From assembly GCA_019843655.1 (NCBI GenBank), contig JACDQD010000003.1, forward strand, positions 28,508,224-28,572,223: a stretch of 64,000 bases of DNA, given 5' to 3'. A program made the translations under genes and the position numbers. The notes under the pieces were generated by a model, which searched no databases, was not told the DNA's origin, and saw only the letters and a list, made by a program, of their open reading frames with translations. How positions within the stretch are numbered: the first letter of the stretch is position 1; every line of letters begins with the position of its first letter. This DNA comes from Lethocerus indicus. Its lineage: Eukaryota; Arthropoda; Insecta; Hemiptera; Belostomatidae. Positions 12,901-27,400 of this stretch are shown piece by piece.

Positions 12901-15900
12901 AAGCTGCGCCTAAGCAGTACACGGACCAGTGATTTGATAAGCCTTCTCATTGATGCAAAATCAATGTTTATTATTACTATCGCCTCCTCGGTTCTACTAA
13001 CCTCGGCGACCGGTTTATAAATAACACGAGTTTATAAATAATGCGGTACTGAACTTAAAAGCGAGCCGAGCGTTAGTTTGGTGTTTTGTCTCCTGACGGA
13101 CAACAATCGGCCAAATAAAGCATCGTTCGTTGAGATTCGTGCCTAATGAAAATAACGATGAAATGACTAGTGAAATCCAAGAGAGGGAAAGAAAAGTCTA
13201 AAATATTTAATTTAAAAATGATTCGGTACAAACTATATCCATAATTAACGAGAGTCACTATTGATGGCCGAAACGTAATCGAGACGCTAATATCGTGATT
13301 TTAGCGGAAAAACCTTCAGGAGGAATATTTAACTGACTGAGGGACTGTATTGTTATACCTCGTACCTGCATTAATTGTAGCGAATCGCACTGTTGCTGAA
13401 CCGGAACCACCGTTATCCCATGTTTATATTCATAGAGCACTACTGGAGATACGTTTCCTTTTTTTATGATTTGTTAATAACCGCGGTTTTTATTGCGCCA
13501 ACATTACCAAGTAATGTTCGCTCTTGGATTCACCGAGCATTAATATTTGAGATGAAAATAAAATCCAGTAGCGCCGTCTAGGTATCCTCTTCATCCACGC
13601 TCTTGTTTTTATCCACTGAAGTATGAATACTAAATAAACGAAGACAGAAAACAAAACAATTTGTTCAGTCGCGATTAACGTGACCTTAAATTTCGAGATA
13701 CCAAAGAAGAATACTATAGCGATATTTATCTTTGAACACGAGGTTCATTACAGGGTTGAGAAGATTCAAAAAACTTATTTGTGGGACTCGAAAATTATAT
13801 TTAATTTAAATTCATAATCTTACACATACATTATACATAGTCTAATTCTATTTTAGTTGTTCCATTTGGGTAATTTAATGACACCAATTTTTAGAGGACT
13901 AGAAACGACGGCCCGTAGTAAATACCGCCATTCGGAAAAGGTGTCGTCGCAGTTTGTACCAAAACAGTGCTGAAGGCCCAGAATTTCGCGGCACAACTTT
14001 GAAGTCTTTTTGTGAGGTTTTTGAAAAAGTCGATTTCTGTTTCGGTTCGAAATTTCCGCGAGATCGAGATCCCGTAAGTTTATAACTGAGCTTCCAATTT
14101 TCGGAACGGTTCCAAACCGGAGGCGTGCTGCCGCGCGCCGTTGATTTATTTCCTCGAGTGATTTATCTGGTCGCATGTACGTATCGTTGTTGTAAGTGGG
14201 CGGGCAAACAACCGGGCTATTGTTTTTGGACTAAAAGCTGCCCATAGTGCTATTATTGCCAGGGCGCACTTATCCGAAGTATTTTTTTGTCTTCCGTACC
14301 TCAACTAAAACCTCAAAATAAAAGGGATTTGAGGCCGGCGTCCGATCGCAACAAGAGAGGACCTTTACCAATACAGAAACACTATGCGAAAGTCCGCTCC
14401 TGCTATTCGTCGGATTCCTCCCCCGCCGCTAGTAGGTAATACGAACGCTAGTAGGTACGAAAGAATCCTACCAGCACCCTCTTTCTGACGTTGTTACATG
14501 ACTACAGTTAGATACACTCGTTAAGCATATTTCAGAATATCAATCGTTAAAGTTCTAAAATCATCAATCGGACTGTGTCAATCTAATGTCAGATTGTGTA
14601 TGAGTTTTTCAATTGATATGAAAACTCAGTGAATGATTTTAACGGTTAGTTGTTGAATGGGAGTAAAGTTAATTTAGATTGATTTGGAAAACAACCCCCG
14701 GCGTGCGCGGCCATTTAAAAAACCGATGCAGAGAGCCAAGACAGAATGGTACAGGAGATAACTATATGCCAACATTTGGGGCACAACAAATATTAACTTT
14801 TATTTTTAGTTTCTCATCATAACATGTCGCCGAGAGAGATTTTAATAATCGTTAAGACCTTGAGTGTGTGTGTGTTTGTGGCCTCGGATTCTATTTTATA
14901 AACGTAGTTGAAAGTCTTAGGGACTGTCCCAGAATGTTTCCTCTCAACAGTTGTTTGAATTTACAGGTGGAATGGTGCAAGAAGAATGTAACCACAAGAG
15001 TAAATTTTAGTAAACTATCTGAACCCTAATTTCCTGGTACTTTCTTCCTGCTTAATCCACCAGGTGGGGCCATTAGTAATATATATTCCACATAGACAAT
15101 TTAAATGCATTAATTATTACAATTCCGGTTCGTATTTCGAAAAAAGCTGTTCAGAAATATTTGTACTATGAAAGGAATATTATGTCTAATGAAATATTAA
15201 GTACGTACTAATTATTACAAGGATAAAAAAAATGGGTCTATAAAGGACTTGCATCAGGGGAATGTTTTACTTAAAACTGTCAGATGATCCTTGATATATA
15301 ATTTCCAGTTTGTTATTATTGACGACCAGCCTTGAGAATGGTCTTCTGTGAGTAAACATCTTCATAATTCATGGAATTATTGTTTCGTATAGACTGGATA
15401 TATTTTTACGGTAAAACCATTTCATTAAGATCGACCAGCGTATGACAATTTAAAGTAAAACAAACTTCGTTTAACTTATTTAATGAAAAACCGCTACCGG
15501 TTAATCATTTCTTCACGCCGAGTATTCTAAACAAATCAAGTGCATAATCCCGAAAATATTAAATCATCTTATTCCAAATCCTTTCCATCTTTTACCGATC
15601 CTTAACAATTGGCTAAGAGGTACCGCATTAGTGATTTGTAAAAGTATATAATCCTACATATACTGTACAATGGCTTTATTCCTTGGTAATTTTTTCGGTA
15701 TTTATTATTCCGGTAATTTGTTATTATTTAACGTAAACCCATTGTAAAATGAAAATGACTGAATGGTTCGTACGAGCGCTAGAGTAAAGTAGACATTCCG
15801 GTTCATCAAGCGATAGGACGTTTACCCGTAAAAAAGAAAATAATCCTAATAAATATGGTGGCAGAACGGAAAATTGTGAATCTAAGTTAGTGTAAGGAAG

Positions 15901-17400
15901 AAAAGGATGGGGAAGGGCCGAAATTGAATGACCGACTTAACTGTCATTTGGGTAGAGCATTGTTAAATGGAGACCGCCCACCTGTGGGTACAGCCTCCTT
16001 TTTCATCCAGAAACTTAGCAAGAATTTTTATACCCTAATAATTTAGCCGCCCATTTTTCAGAATATAAAGGTCTTCGTACAGTGTGAAATTCATCCAATT
16101 ATTAAGCGTGTTCGTCGCATAACCTATCTGTTAGGTCTAGGTATAAAATAATAACCCATGTTCATAAATAAATAAATACATATAAATTCCAGATGAATAC
16201 TTTCGAGAACCATCAATAAGAAGATGGTAGCCGGTTTATATTTTTTGCCGGTGAATATATTATATTTACCGCTAGCTTTCATTTGTGGTAACATAAGAAC
16301 ATCGCCATTGTATGTTTAATGTTACTTTCCGTTTTTTAATAAAATTAAAATATGCCAAAATAAACGGAATATTAATAATTACGATTACCATAACAGTTTC
16401 TATTGATGAAAACTATAGGAAATATAGTTGGACTTGCGGGGATGCGTGCAGTGAAGTGCGGATGCGTGACTTGAAAATCGTACTGTAAAATAATTTAACC
16501 CATTTTTACCGTTAGGTTCGATAACACTAATGCGCAAATACAAGCTTAATTTGTGATGTTTCCCTCATGTAAAGTTTAAAAATATTTTCTCGTCGTACTC
16601 ATGACCGGATGTTATGTTTTCGGGGTTGAACAATATTCTCCAATGACCGAAAACCTGAATTCTCTCGAGTTGACCCTAATACGTCGTCCTCGAATTAAAC
16701 AGACTGTTAAAATGTTTACTCCGGTAGTCCGTGTTTTAAACATATCGACTCCACCGGCGGCTTCTGCCATTTCTGTTTATGAGTTCGCTGTCAATATCCT
16801 TCTACCGTCGGTAGGAAATTCACGTTTGGCCATTGACAAGTGCCTTGAGCGGCGACTCATCTTTTTCACAGGTGAAGGTATAATTTTAACCTTAATGGTT
16901 CTTAATATTGAGATGCTGGAGGAATTTAATTGTCTTGAATAGTATTATAGTCAGAAACATTGTAAATGAAAAGCAAGAACATAACTATAATTAGCTCTAC
17001 TGTAAGTTAATTCGAGATAGTTGCAGCGACTCTTGTCCAGTATTATCATAATGAAAAAAAATTCATGGCTCATTGGGTTGTCTGGATGTTATTATTCATT
17101 CTATTCATTGTAATGGCGGTTCATCAATGGCGGCCATAAAAGAATCTTATATTGGGGAGTGTATAAATAACGATTGAATTTTGGGCACGCTGTGAACAAT
17201 GTTGCGTTTATCATGTTATTATTGACAATATTAAATTGACGGTAATGGCTATTAACAATCGTTGGTGTTGACCATTTTAACAAAATGTCCTGTGCTATAT
17301 AACTAATGCGTCAGTCCACCATTAATAATATATGTTGAACATTCGTTGAGTCATTTTGAGATGTCCCCATACTGAATAAGGTTAGTCGAATTTAAACTAA
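9961..17400. other. No supported gene; possibly first intron of rdgB
   Basis: No exon with recognisable coding content. The longest open frames (about 107 residues on - at 13853-14176 and 113 residues on + at 16601-16942) show no family motif or low-complexity structure and have no splice partners. A short GT tract lies near 14864. CpG remains common to about 17.3-17.4 kb and then drops. Confidence 0.4.
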
Positions 17401-18380
17401 GGGATTGCACTTGATTATGTTGTAATAACGTATCATTTCATCATTTTAATTAAATCTAGTGAATCCTAAAGTTCTTTATTATCAAACTGATTGTAAATGA
17501 ACTGTTGAATGTTAATTCTTCAGACACACACAACCAAAAATTGGTATATATAATAATAAATGTTTTATTCATATAAATCATTGTTATTATGCTGTGCAAT
17601 AGTAACAGTCATGTCTTATTATTAAAATGGGCGCTCTTAATTCATTCTAGTAGCATAAATAATTAGATGTAAATGAAATTGTGTATTGTAACATGTTTAT
17701 TATTAATTTTAATAAAAATATCTGAGTAGTTAAAATTTTGTTTACTTTGAGTGATGCTGATTTTTGTTTAGTATTACATAAGAAACATTGCAATATTTGT
17801 AGTATTTAATATTCATTTTTAATGTCTTCAATGAAGACTGTTGAATGATTAGTTGCATATATTCATAACTACAATATTGCCTATTTAAAATTTCGTTTGG
17901 TTTTGTGTATTGCAGCCATGCAGAGATTCTTATTTTCCTAATTCAATATTGAGAAGCCCTTTTCTTACATTTTTTTAACCCGAACTGTACCTTTTTTCAA
18001 TTGTTTCATATATTTCATAAGTATCATAGTTGTTATTCATTAACAAACTCATAAACATAAATTTAACCGATGTCTAACATATTTTGAAGATTTGATTTTA
18101 ACATGAAATAAAGTTTTGAGATGTGTGTGTAGCTAATTTAATAGTGTGAAGCCCTTCTCTTACCCTTTTGCTGGCAGGTCACTCAAAAGCGTGGTGCTTT
18201 AATTTATAGTAACAGGACATTTTACATGATTTTTTTAGAAAATATCATTTAATTTTTATGTATGCACCCAAAATGACCTGTGTTTGATAAAATGTGTTTC
18301 ATTTTATAATCTAATGTTGTGTTTTATGTCTTATTGCCATCAGAGTGTACTTTGATTATTTAAGTTGGTGTCAATTTCAG

Positions 18381-18485
18381 GAATGATTGTAATGTGACAT
18401 AAGAATCATGTTGATCAAAGAGTACAGAATTCCTCTTCCACTTACTGTGGAAGAGTATAGGATTGCTCAACTTTATATGATAGCT
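18381..18485 (+). CDS. rdgB: rdgB coding exon 1 (5' UTR tail 18381-18407, CDS from 18408)
   Basis: The acceptor tttcag ends at 18380 and the donor is gtgagt at 18486. It encodes residues 1-26 of the PITP domain and ends in phase 0. The presence of an acceptor shows that a 5' non-coding exon lies upstream. Confidence 0.95.
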
Positions 18486-21400
18486 GTGAGTGTTATTTTT
18501 TTATTCATAATAATTAGTTTCTCTTTAATACTTATGTATGTAATTTTATATCATTCCTTATAAAATAAGTTGTATTAATCATTTGTTTTTTGAACAGAAA
18601 AAAAGCAGAGAAGAAAGCAAAGGTGCTGGAAGTGGTGTTGAGATTCTAGTCAATGATCCTTATGAAAATGGTCCTGGTGGTAAAGGACAATACACTCATA
18701 AGATCTATCATGTTGGAAGTCACCTCCCTGGTATGCAATCTGGATATCATTTTGTCAACCAGCAAGAGTTTATTATTATATTTAATTTATTTAAAGTTCA
18801 CTGAAACTGAATTATAAATCTCAGTCCTTATTCTTTTGAAATTTTAGGATGAGTGCATATTGTGAAAACAAATTACCACACCTATCTGTCAAAACAGTAT
18901 GAAATTTATGAACTACTTGAACTTAATTTGAAATTGGTTCTCACACTTAGATACTATTAATGGGCCACTGTGTCACTTTCTGGGACATCCATGTCCATAT
19001 TAAATAGTTTTAATAAGGTTCAAACTCAATTTTCAAGAACTTTTATTAGATTAAAAGTATGAAATGTATTGTTTTAACAATTTTCTAGGTTGGCTTAAAA
19101 GTTTGTTACCGAAATCTGCTCTCAGCGTTGAAGAAGAAGCATGGAATGCTTATCCATACACAAAAACACGGTATACTTGCCCATTTGTTGAGAAGTTCCT
19201 TTTAGAAATTGAGACATACTACTTTGCTGACAATGGCCACCAAGATAATGTATTCAACCTTTCAGGAAGTGACCTGAGAAACCGAATTGTTGGTTTGTAA
19301 TTTTTTTCATTTCATTTTATTTAGTAACAATTAATGATGATGTTTAAATCATATCAGTACCAGTGCAGGTAATCTAATTTATAGTTTATGTATACCAGAC
19401 AAGTTATATGACTTGTTACCGGTTCTTTTTGGAAATGTTAAAACATTCAGTACTTAAGTATATTTGTATGTTTCAGATTTAATAGACGTTGTAAAAGATC
19501 AGTTATATGGAGCTGATTACATCAAGGAGGAGGACCCATCACTTTATATTTCACAGAAAACTAAAAGAGGGCCTTTACAAGAAACTTGGCTCCAGGATTA
19601 TTGGAATGAGTGCAAGGTAATTAAACTATACATTTTCTTTAATTACCATTAGGTTATTTAATTTCTTCATGCAACATCTAGAATTTTGAAAATTCTATTT
19701 GTTCAGTATTTATTATATTTAAATAAAATAAAAACAATAATTATAATTATAACAAATAATTCAATTACAATAATTTATAAATAGGTGAACAAGTAAAATT
19801 AAGTTTATAACTGCCAGATTTGTCATTTATCTAAACTAGTTCTTTTTTCCTATTGATCATTTTGTATCATTATTTATAACATTTTAATTTATTTATAACA
19901 TTTTTTAAATAAATTATTTATACCACTTTTATATTGCTAAAGGTCATATTGGCAGAATTTCTTCAATGAATAATTTGGTATACCTGTTTAGTGGTCTTGG
20001 GGTTTGTTATCACATTCTTATGATCTTTTCTCTAGAGTCACTGGTTTTGTATTTTAATAAACTGGTATAGTCCCTGCTATAAAAGTATGCTGTAATGTAC
20101 ATACTTAAAATAAATGCCATGTATATAATATGACAAATGTAAAGTGGTTATTTCAATTTATCTTTTCTTTTTGACAGGGAAATCCTATGCCTCTTCCAAA
20201 TGGAAAATCCATTATGTGCGCATATAAACTATGTAGAGTTGAATTTCGGTACTGGGGGATGCAGACAAAATTAGAAAAATTTATTCATGATGTTGGTAAG
20301 CATTCATTATTATAATTCATTACCATAATTTCATTTTGAATAATGCATTTGAGTTAATATTTAAATATTGTTTAACTCAATATATTATTGAAATATGAAT
20401 TCAAATAACTATGCTTTCTTTAAAGTAACATAAAAATTTAATTTCTTAATTGTTTCAGCATTAAGGAAGACAATGTTGCGGGCTCATAGGCAAGCTTGGG
20501 CCTGGCAAGATGAATGGTATGGGCTATCAATGGAAGATATTAGGCAGATTGAAAGACAGACTCAGGAAGCACTTAAAATGACGATGTCAGGTACTCGATC
20601 ATTGGGATAGTTATTCTGAATTTGTTTTAAAGGATTAAGTGGATAAAAAATCAAATGTTTGTTAAACATTTGTATTTGAAGAAAAAATACAATGTTTGTT
20701 AAACATTTGTGTTTGGTGAAAAAATATTTAAAGTATACAGTATGTAGATAATTGCATGTATGCATGTATTGACTGTAGTTACCTGTAGTGAACTGTTTGG
20801 TACCATTAGAATTAACCTGTTAATAACATTTTGTACTCAAAAATACAAAATTAGATATTCAACAAAATTCAATAGATATATAAATAATATAATAACTTTG
20901 TTAGTTTTTGTTCAATATAAATATAGACATGACAATAAAAGATGCATGTTATGCAAACAACATAATGTTTGAGATCTCATTTCAACTGAATTTAATTTTT
21001 GATGTCTTAATGTATTGACCATTTATGAAAAATATATCTTGTTATTTGTTAATTATTTAAACAGGAATGCAACCCTCATATAATATGTTGTTAATTGGTT
21101 ATGTATTTAAATTTTTAATATAAATAAGTAATAACATAGAATACCATATGGCCAAAAAAAATGTGTCAATAAAATTTAAATTATGGATATTAAAATAATT
21201 GTATAGCATTATAAGATTGTTTGTATTTTTATTGCTGTTAATTTTTTAATTTTACTTTTATTTATTTGAATGTAACTGTACAGTGTACTACACTTCCCAC
21301 TGAAAATAAAGTACTTTAGCATTGTTTACACCAAAAAAAATCATATTTAATCAAGAATGTTGATTTTTGTTTGTGTCTATTTAAGCAGTTAAGTGTTTTG

Positions 21401-24400
21401 TTGATAGTTGTACGTGATGTTTGCTACACTTGTTTGTTTTCTTCATGTTTTGATCCTCCCGTTGAAAACCATCATTGTTTGTACCTCCACAAGTATGTTC
21501 ACTTACTTATGTGTTGTTTCCATTCAAAATGAATATGTGCTATCTGTTGAAAATGGGAAGGGAAACCTCCTGTTATCAAATTATCCAATCTTCAGGCATA
21601 ATACTGAGATTGTTAAAATTGACCTGCATTAATTAATTAGAATTAATGAAAATTCTGTTTACTGTTTTTAGAATTACTGATAGTAACATGATATCCCTCC
21701 TCACATAGAAACATTTACCAATGAAGTAGTTGAAGGTGTAATATTTGCTGTTCATAAATAAGCAGCACAGAAACTCAGCATTAAGAAAAAAGAGAAGGAT
21801 AAAGTTAGACTAAGAGTCATAAAATGAGAGAAAAAAGAATTTTCCCAAAATTCATGATATCTACTTTAGGTATCAAGCTGAGTGCAAAAACTGAAGAATA
21901 TGAGAAGACATTGTCATGAATTTTAGTTAACCCAATGAAATTAAAAAATTGATTTTCTTTTTTATCAAGGTCTCTTTTTGAAGTGCCTTCACGCATTATC
22001 ATTAGAATTATATATATCTGTAAGATAATTAGATCATTGGAATTACTATATTTTAAGTAATTATAATATAATATGCCATACATTAAGGCAACCAATGGGG
22101 TCATTAATAAGGTTCTTATAGGTAAATAAAAATTAGGGGTTTTATATAACTAATATGCAAGATAACATTCTTTATTTATTTTTTAAACTAATGTTTAATT
22201 GTAATTGAACCTAATAAACTAGTTACAATTTCTTTATGCATAAAATGCTCATAATTATTATCTTACATAGATAATGTAATTGTTTGTCCTTTACTAAAAA
22301 TATGACCATTTTGGATGTTAAAACACACGTTCTGAGTCATATGGGTTGACAAGTTATTATAATTCAAGACTAAATTAAAAATCAAACCGTGATAACCAGC
22401 CTGAGATGGTTAATTCAGCCTCACAAAAATATTAAAGTGTAACAGTGATGGACATTTGCTATTTATAAATAAGCCCGTGATTATTATAAGCTATTGGAAA
22501 ACACTTGATATATACTTTACTTGAGGCATACTTTTCCAACCATATTAATTTACATTCATGAAAAACTGTGCACATTATTCCATCAAAATTACAGATTGTC
22601 ACCATTGGATATATTATAAATATAGTGTTCTATAATTTTAGGTGTATGAGTGCTGCACATGGCTGGTGTTAAGAAATATCCCTTTCTTGAATGAAATTAT
22701 AATCTAAAAACTGCATGACTGTTTTTACACTTTTTAACCACTTCAGAATTCTGGTATATAACATTGGGTTTTAGCATTTAGTACTTTGTGTCTGTTATAC
22801 AATATATCAAAAACATAAATTTATACACTTAATGTCCAACTGTTTAAGAGAAGTGTTGGAGCAAATGGATTATCAATTGAACTGTTGAATTGTAAGACTT
22901 GGTACCATAAGAAATTGTGATTTTGGAGATTATGTAAAACATAATTTCTATAAAGAGGATTCATTTGCAGAAGAGAATAAACATTTGTCCTCAAGGATAA
23001 GTTTTGCTAATTATTAATTTTGTAATTAAATGGCCTTTGGACTCATAGTAAATAGTATTTCAATAGTGAACAGAGGTAAAAAATTATGGAACCATATTTG
23101 TGAAGAAATATAAAGAAAATTGATTAGATGATATATTTTTCAAAAATTTGTATATCATGATGAAATCAGTGATTTGCTGCCAATTCTTATTTTAAGGAGT
23201 ATTTTTAGGTGTTGAAAATCATGATAAGTTGAATTACTAAACAATATAATAAAGCAATTGTATTGCATTTATTAAATATTATCTCACTATTTATTAAATA
23301 ATTTGTTTACAAGACTTCATTACAAAATGCTACTAGAGAAAATTGCATGAGGCTTGAATTATTTTGAATTAATGTAAAATAAATGGTTATTGGACAGTGC
23401 TTGTTGTAGAGATTGATTTTTTAAATAGAATAAATATTTCAGGTGGAAATGATAGCAGTGGTGATGAAGGAAATGAGGTGAGTAATGACAGCAGCAGTAA
23501 TACACTGGCAGCAACTTTGGGAAGTATAGAAAAAACTGAGCCTGAAACAAGTCCAATTGGAGTTCGTAGGCAACCTCAATCTGAAGAATTGTCTGACACG
23601 AGTCCTGAAGAATCTCCAAAATGTGTCCAGAGGTTTGAATTCAATTGTCTGAAAAAATATTAAGTGCCTTCTCATTTAGTTGAATTGTCAAATTAGTCAA
23701 ATCCTCTTTCCTTATATACATTTTTTACCTAATAATCAGAAATTAATGTGCACTGTGATGGTGTTTATCTGGAATTACTGAAAGTAATTTTCAGTAATTG
23801 GTGACATAACTATATGAAAAATAAAATAATTAAAGAGCCAAAATTGTTAATATAACTAGAATTCTTTTATGGTTTAGAAAGGTAAATAAATGGAACCATA
23901 CTTAATGTTCACAGAAGGACTTATTATGACATTGAGTTGAGAAGTTATAAACATTTGCAAAATTACTGATGTATTAAATCACTCTTTTTGTAACTTGTAA
24001 TTATTCGTTTTAGATCCTCAGAGGAAAGAAAAAAAATGTGGAGTAACTCTAAAAATACTCTTCCTTCACCCACATCATCTCAGAGGTTTGATTTGGCTGC
24101 CGCCAGCTGGAGAATGGAAAGTATTGTAAGGGATTCGGACTCTCAAAGTGATGATGATGATGACGATGAATTTTTTGACTGTCAAGGTTTGACAATATTC
24201 CTAGTATATTTTTTATTAAAAAATGTATATGTTTAGTCTAAAACAACCATTACTTTTTGTGCTTATAATTGAATGGCTATTGTATCAAGTTCTCCCGTAT
24301 GTAACTTGAAGAATATTATTAAGTAGGCCAATTTAAAATGTTACAGCTTGGTCATTGTCATTTGTAATCCTGTTTACTGTGTATATGAAAATAAATCCCA

Positions 24401-27400
24401 CCAGATTATTTATTTAGATGCTCAAATATGTATTCAATTTTAGAAATGCAGTATTGATAAATTAAAATGTTAGATCTATACAATTTTAAGCTTCATAACT
24501 ATTGATGAAAAGGATGAGTTTGTTTATATTATCCTTAATTTAGACAGTTGAATAATCTAGTAATATTCAGATATTGTTAGCAGTAGATATTAATTTATTT
24601 CCCTGTAGTGTGAATTTACATATTTTGTGAATTGCTGTAGAAGACTCAGTGTCTTTAGCTAAATGGAGTTCTCTTGATCTTTTAACTGAAGAGGACCCAG
24701 ATGCTTCGCCGCCTGTTGTAGTTGAGTCCCAAGGTAATATAACTATATTAATACTATTGTTTGTCATTTATTAACAATTCAAATAATTATCATATCAATT
24801 GATCCATTAATAATTAACATTAAACATTTTAGATGATAGCATATTTTCACATCGCTTTCTAAAATCTTCCATGACGGAAAGAGGTCGCAGTGTGGATACA
24901 GTGTATTCAAGTTCACCGACATCATCAATATCCCAGCAACCAAATCCACCCTGTGCCGTTACAACTCTTGTTCTAGTTCTTCATGCAGGGAGTGTTTTAG
25001 GTGAGGACATTTAACGTATCCTTAAATTAAAAAGGAAATAGGTATATTAGATCAATCAGATTTTCTAATTTTCTGAGTCCCTTCAGATGCCAATGTTGAT
25101 CTCACTGCCAAAAAATCTGATGTAACAACATTTCGTGGAGCATTGGAAGCAGTGATGCGATTGCATTATAGCAGCATGATAGGACATATCTCAGTAAAAC
25201 TCGTTCCCTGTCCTTCCATCTGCACTGATAGCCTTGGCATTCTGTCCAGGTATGTAATAACTGAGTGAATATTTTTTTGTATACCAACTTTTCTTTGTGA
25301 ATAATACGTGTACCTACATCAGTATGATCATATGAGTATGTCATTGAGTTTGTTTGAAACATTTTTAGTTTGAGCCCATATAGTTTTGATGTGTCACCTT
25401 CTGTGAGTGTCACACCACATGTGACTCATGATTCAGTTCCCATTGGTGCCATTCCACTTCTGTCAAGCAGCACTCCTGAATATTCAGAAGCTGTTTCCAA
25501 AACAATACAGACTGCAAACAATGTCTATTTGGATTTTATTCGAAGCTCTGAAGGAAAAGGATTCAATGGAACAGTAACCTTTATTGGTGAGTTTTCACAT
25601 ATATATTTTTCAGTATTAGAAGAAAAATTATTTATATTTGGGAATATAAATAATAATGGAACAGCAAGAAGGTGTTGACTAGGCAAAAAACTCTTGAACA
25701 CTAAAGCAATGTATATCCCACCAATTTGAATTTCAAACTAAACTTGATGCAATTTCTTTTTTTTATTATCACGAAGTTCTGTTATATTACTCTAGTATAA
25801 AACCTGAAAATAATTATTTAAATGTATACTTTTAAATTATAGAATTACTAAGTTGTAATTTTCTAATGTTCATGTTTTATTCCAGTTCACTCGGCAGTTG
25901 TTAAATCACTAACATTAATAAATTAGTATTGAATATTTTGAATAGTAATACATTTTATTGAAACATTCTGTTGAATACAAGGTTTAATTCCAATTAGCTA
26001 AAGTAATACTTACATTGTATGAATATTTAATGAATATATTATGGCCTTATTAAGTCATTTTAAATGTATTTCTCAGATTATTTTTATTTTATGAATTATT
26101 GAGGGCTACACTAAATTATTAAAAAATCAAATTACAGGTGATTCTGTTGGATCAATTTTGGCTTTTGATGCATTGTGTCGATCCAGTGAAAGACCAGAGA
26201 TTGATATTGTTCCTGACACAGAAAGTAATGCAGGTAAGGAATATTAGTGTTTTAAATAGTGTTAACTATTCATTCAAAATTATTAGATTTATACACATTT
26301 TCAATATTGTTTTAATCTTGAATATTACAATCCCTTACAGATAGTGATAATAAACATCTTGCAGCCCCTGTTCCAAGAAGAAGGTCTTCTTCTACAAGGT
26401 ATGTAACATAAAACCAATGCAATTTTTTCTGTGCTGTTTTCTATATTTTAAATTTTCATGTTGCATAATTGTAAGTGTACTTTAATTCAGAATCCACTAA
26501 CTACTCTGTGATATTAAAAAACTATACATTTTGGGAGAAACTAAGATTTATCTTATGAATATTTAAAATGAAGGGTATACAAATTAACTGGAAATGAATG
26601 TTTTTCAGTGAACACGGTAATTTGATTAAACTGGATTTTGAAGTCAGCGAATTATTCATGTTTGGAAGTCCCCTCTCACTCGTGCTTGCTTTTCGTAAAA
26701 TATCCTCTTTTGAAGATAAACAAGGTAAATAGGTATATAGGAACTGTAGATTAAATTTCTTCTTCTAATAACAGTGGGATATAAATTATATGAATGCCAA
26801 ATATTGGTATATTTGTATGTTGTTTGGTAATATAAGTACAAATAAAAATCTCAGCTAACAATCTGTAAGGAATTAATCTGTTTCATATATGAAAATTAAA
26901 ATGAAAATTTTTGCAAATATGCAAACTACTTTTTCTATAATGTTTAACGAAAATATTATTGCTAGAATTTGTAAACAAATATGTTCGCAGGTGCTATAAA
27001 TCGACCTGCTGTGAGTCAAGTATACAACTTATTCCACCCAACTGATCCAATGGCAGCAAGATTGGAACCTTTAATTTCAGCAAGATTCTCTATGCTACCG
27101 CCAGTTAATATACCCAGGTTTCAAAAATATCCCCTTGGAAGTGGTCAACCATACCATTTATGTAAGTTAAAACATTAATACTAATTATATTAATATGTAA
27201 GTTATAAAAAATAATTCTGAATTTTAAGTGAGAACTACAGTTTTTATTTTTAATGAATCTATCTTTCTTGTTTATATTTATACAAGTTAATTTATAAGTA
27301 GGATTGTCTAGCTAATCATTGCCGTGTTCAGTACTCTATCTCGATTCTTCCTAAATATTAACTTCATCCAAGATGTTTAATAAGGATTTCAATGTGTTTT

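Noticed and set aside
13853..14176. 107-residue minus-strand open frame
   Set aside because: No recognised domain, no splice partners, no low-complexity signature; could be chance.
16601..16942. 113-residue plus-strand open frame
   Set aside because: No motif and no neighbouring exons; length is compatible with chance at this base composition.
23397..23663. 88-residue plus-strand open frame as a stand-alone gene
   Set aside because: It is rdgB exon 7 read through into flanking introns.
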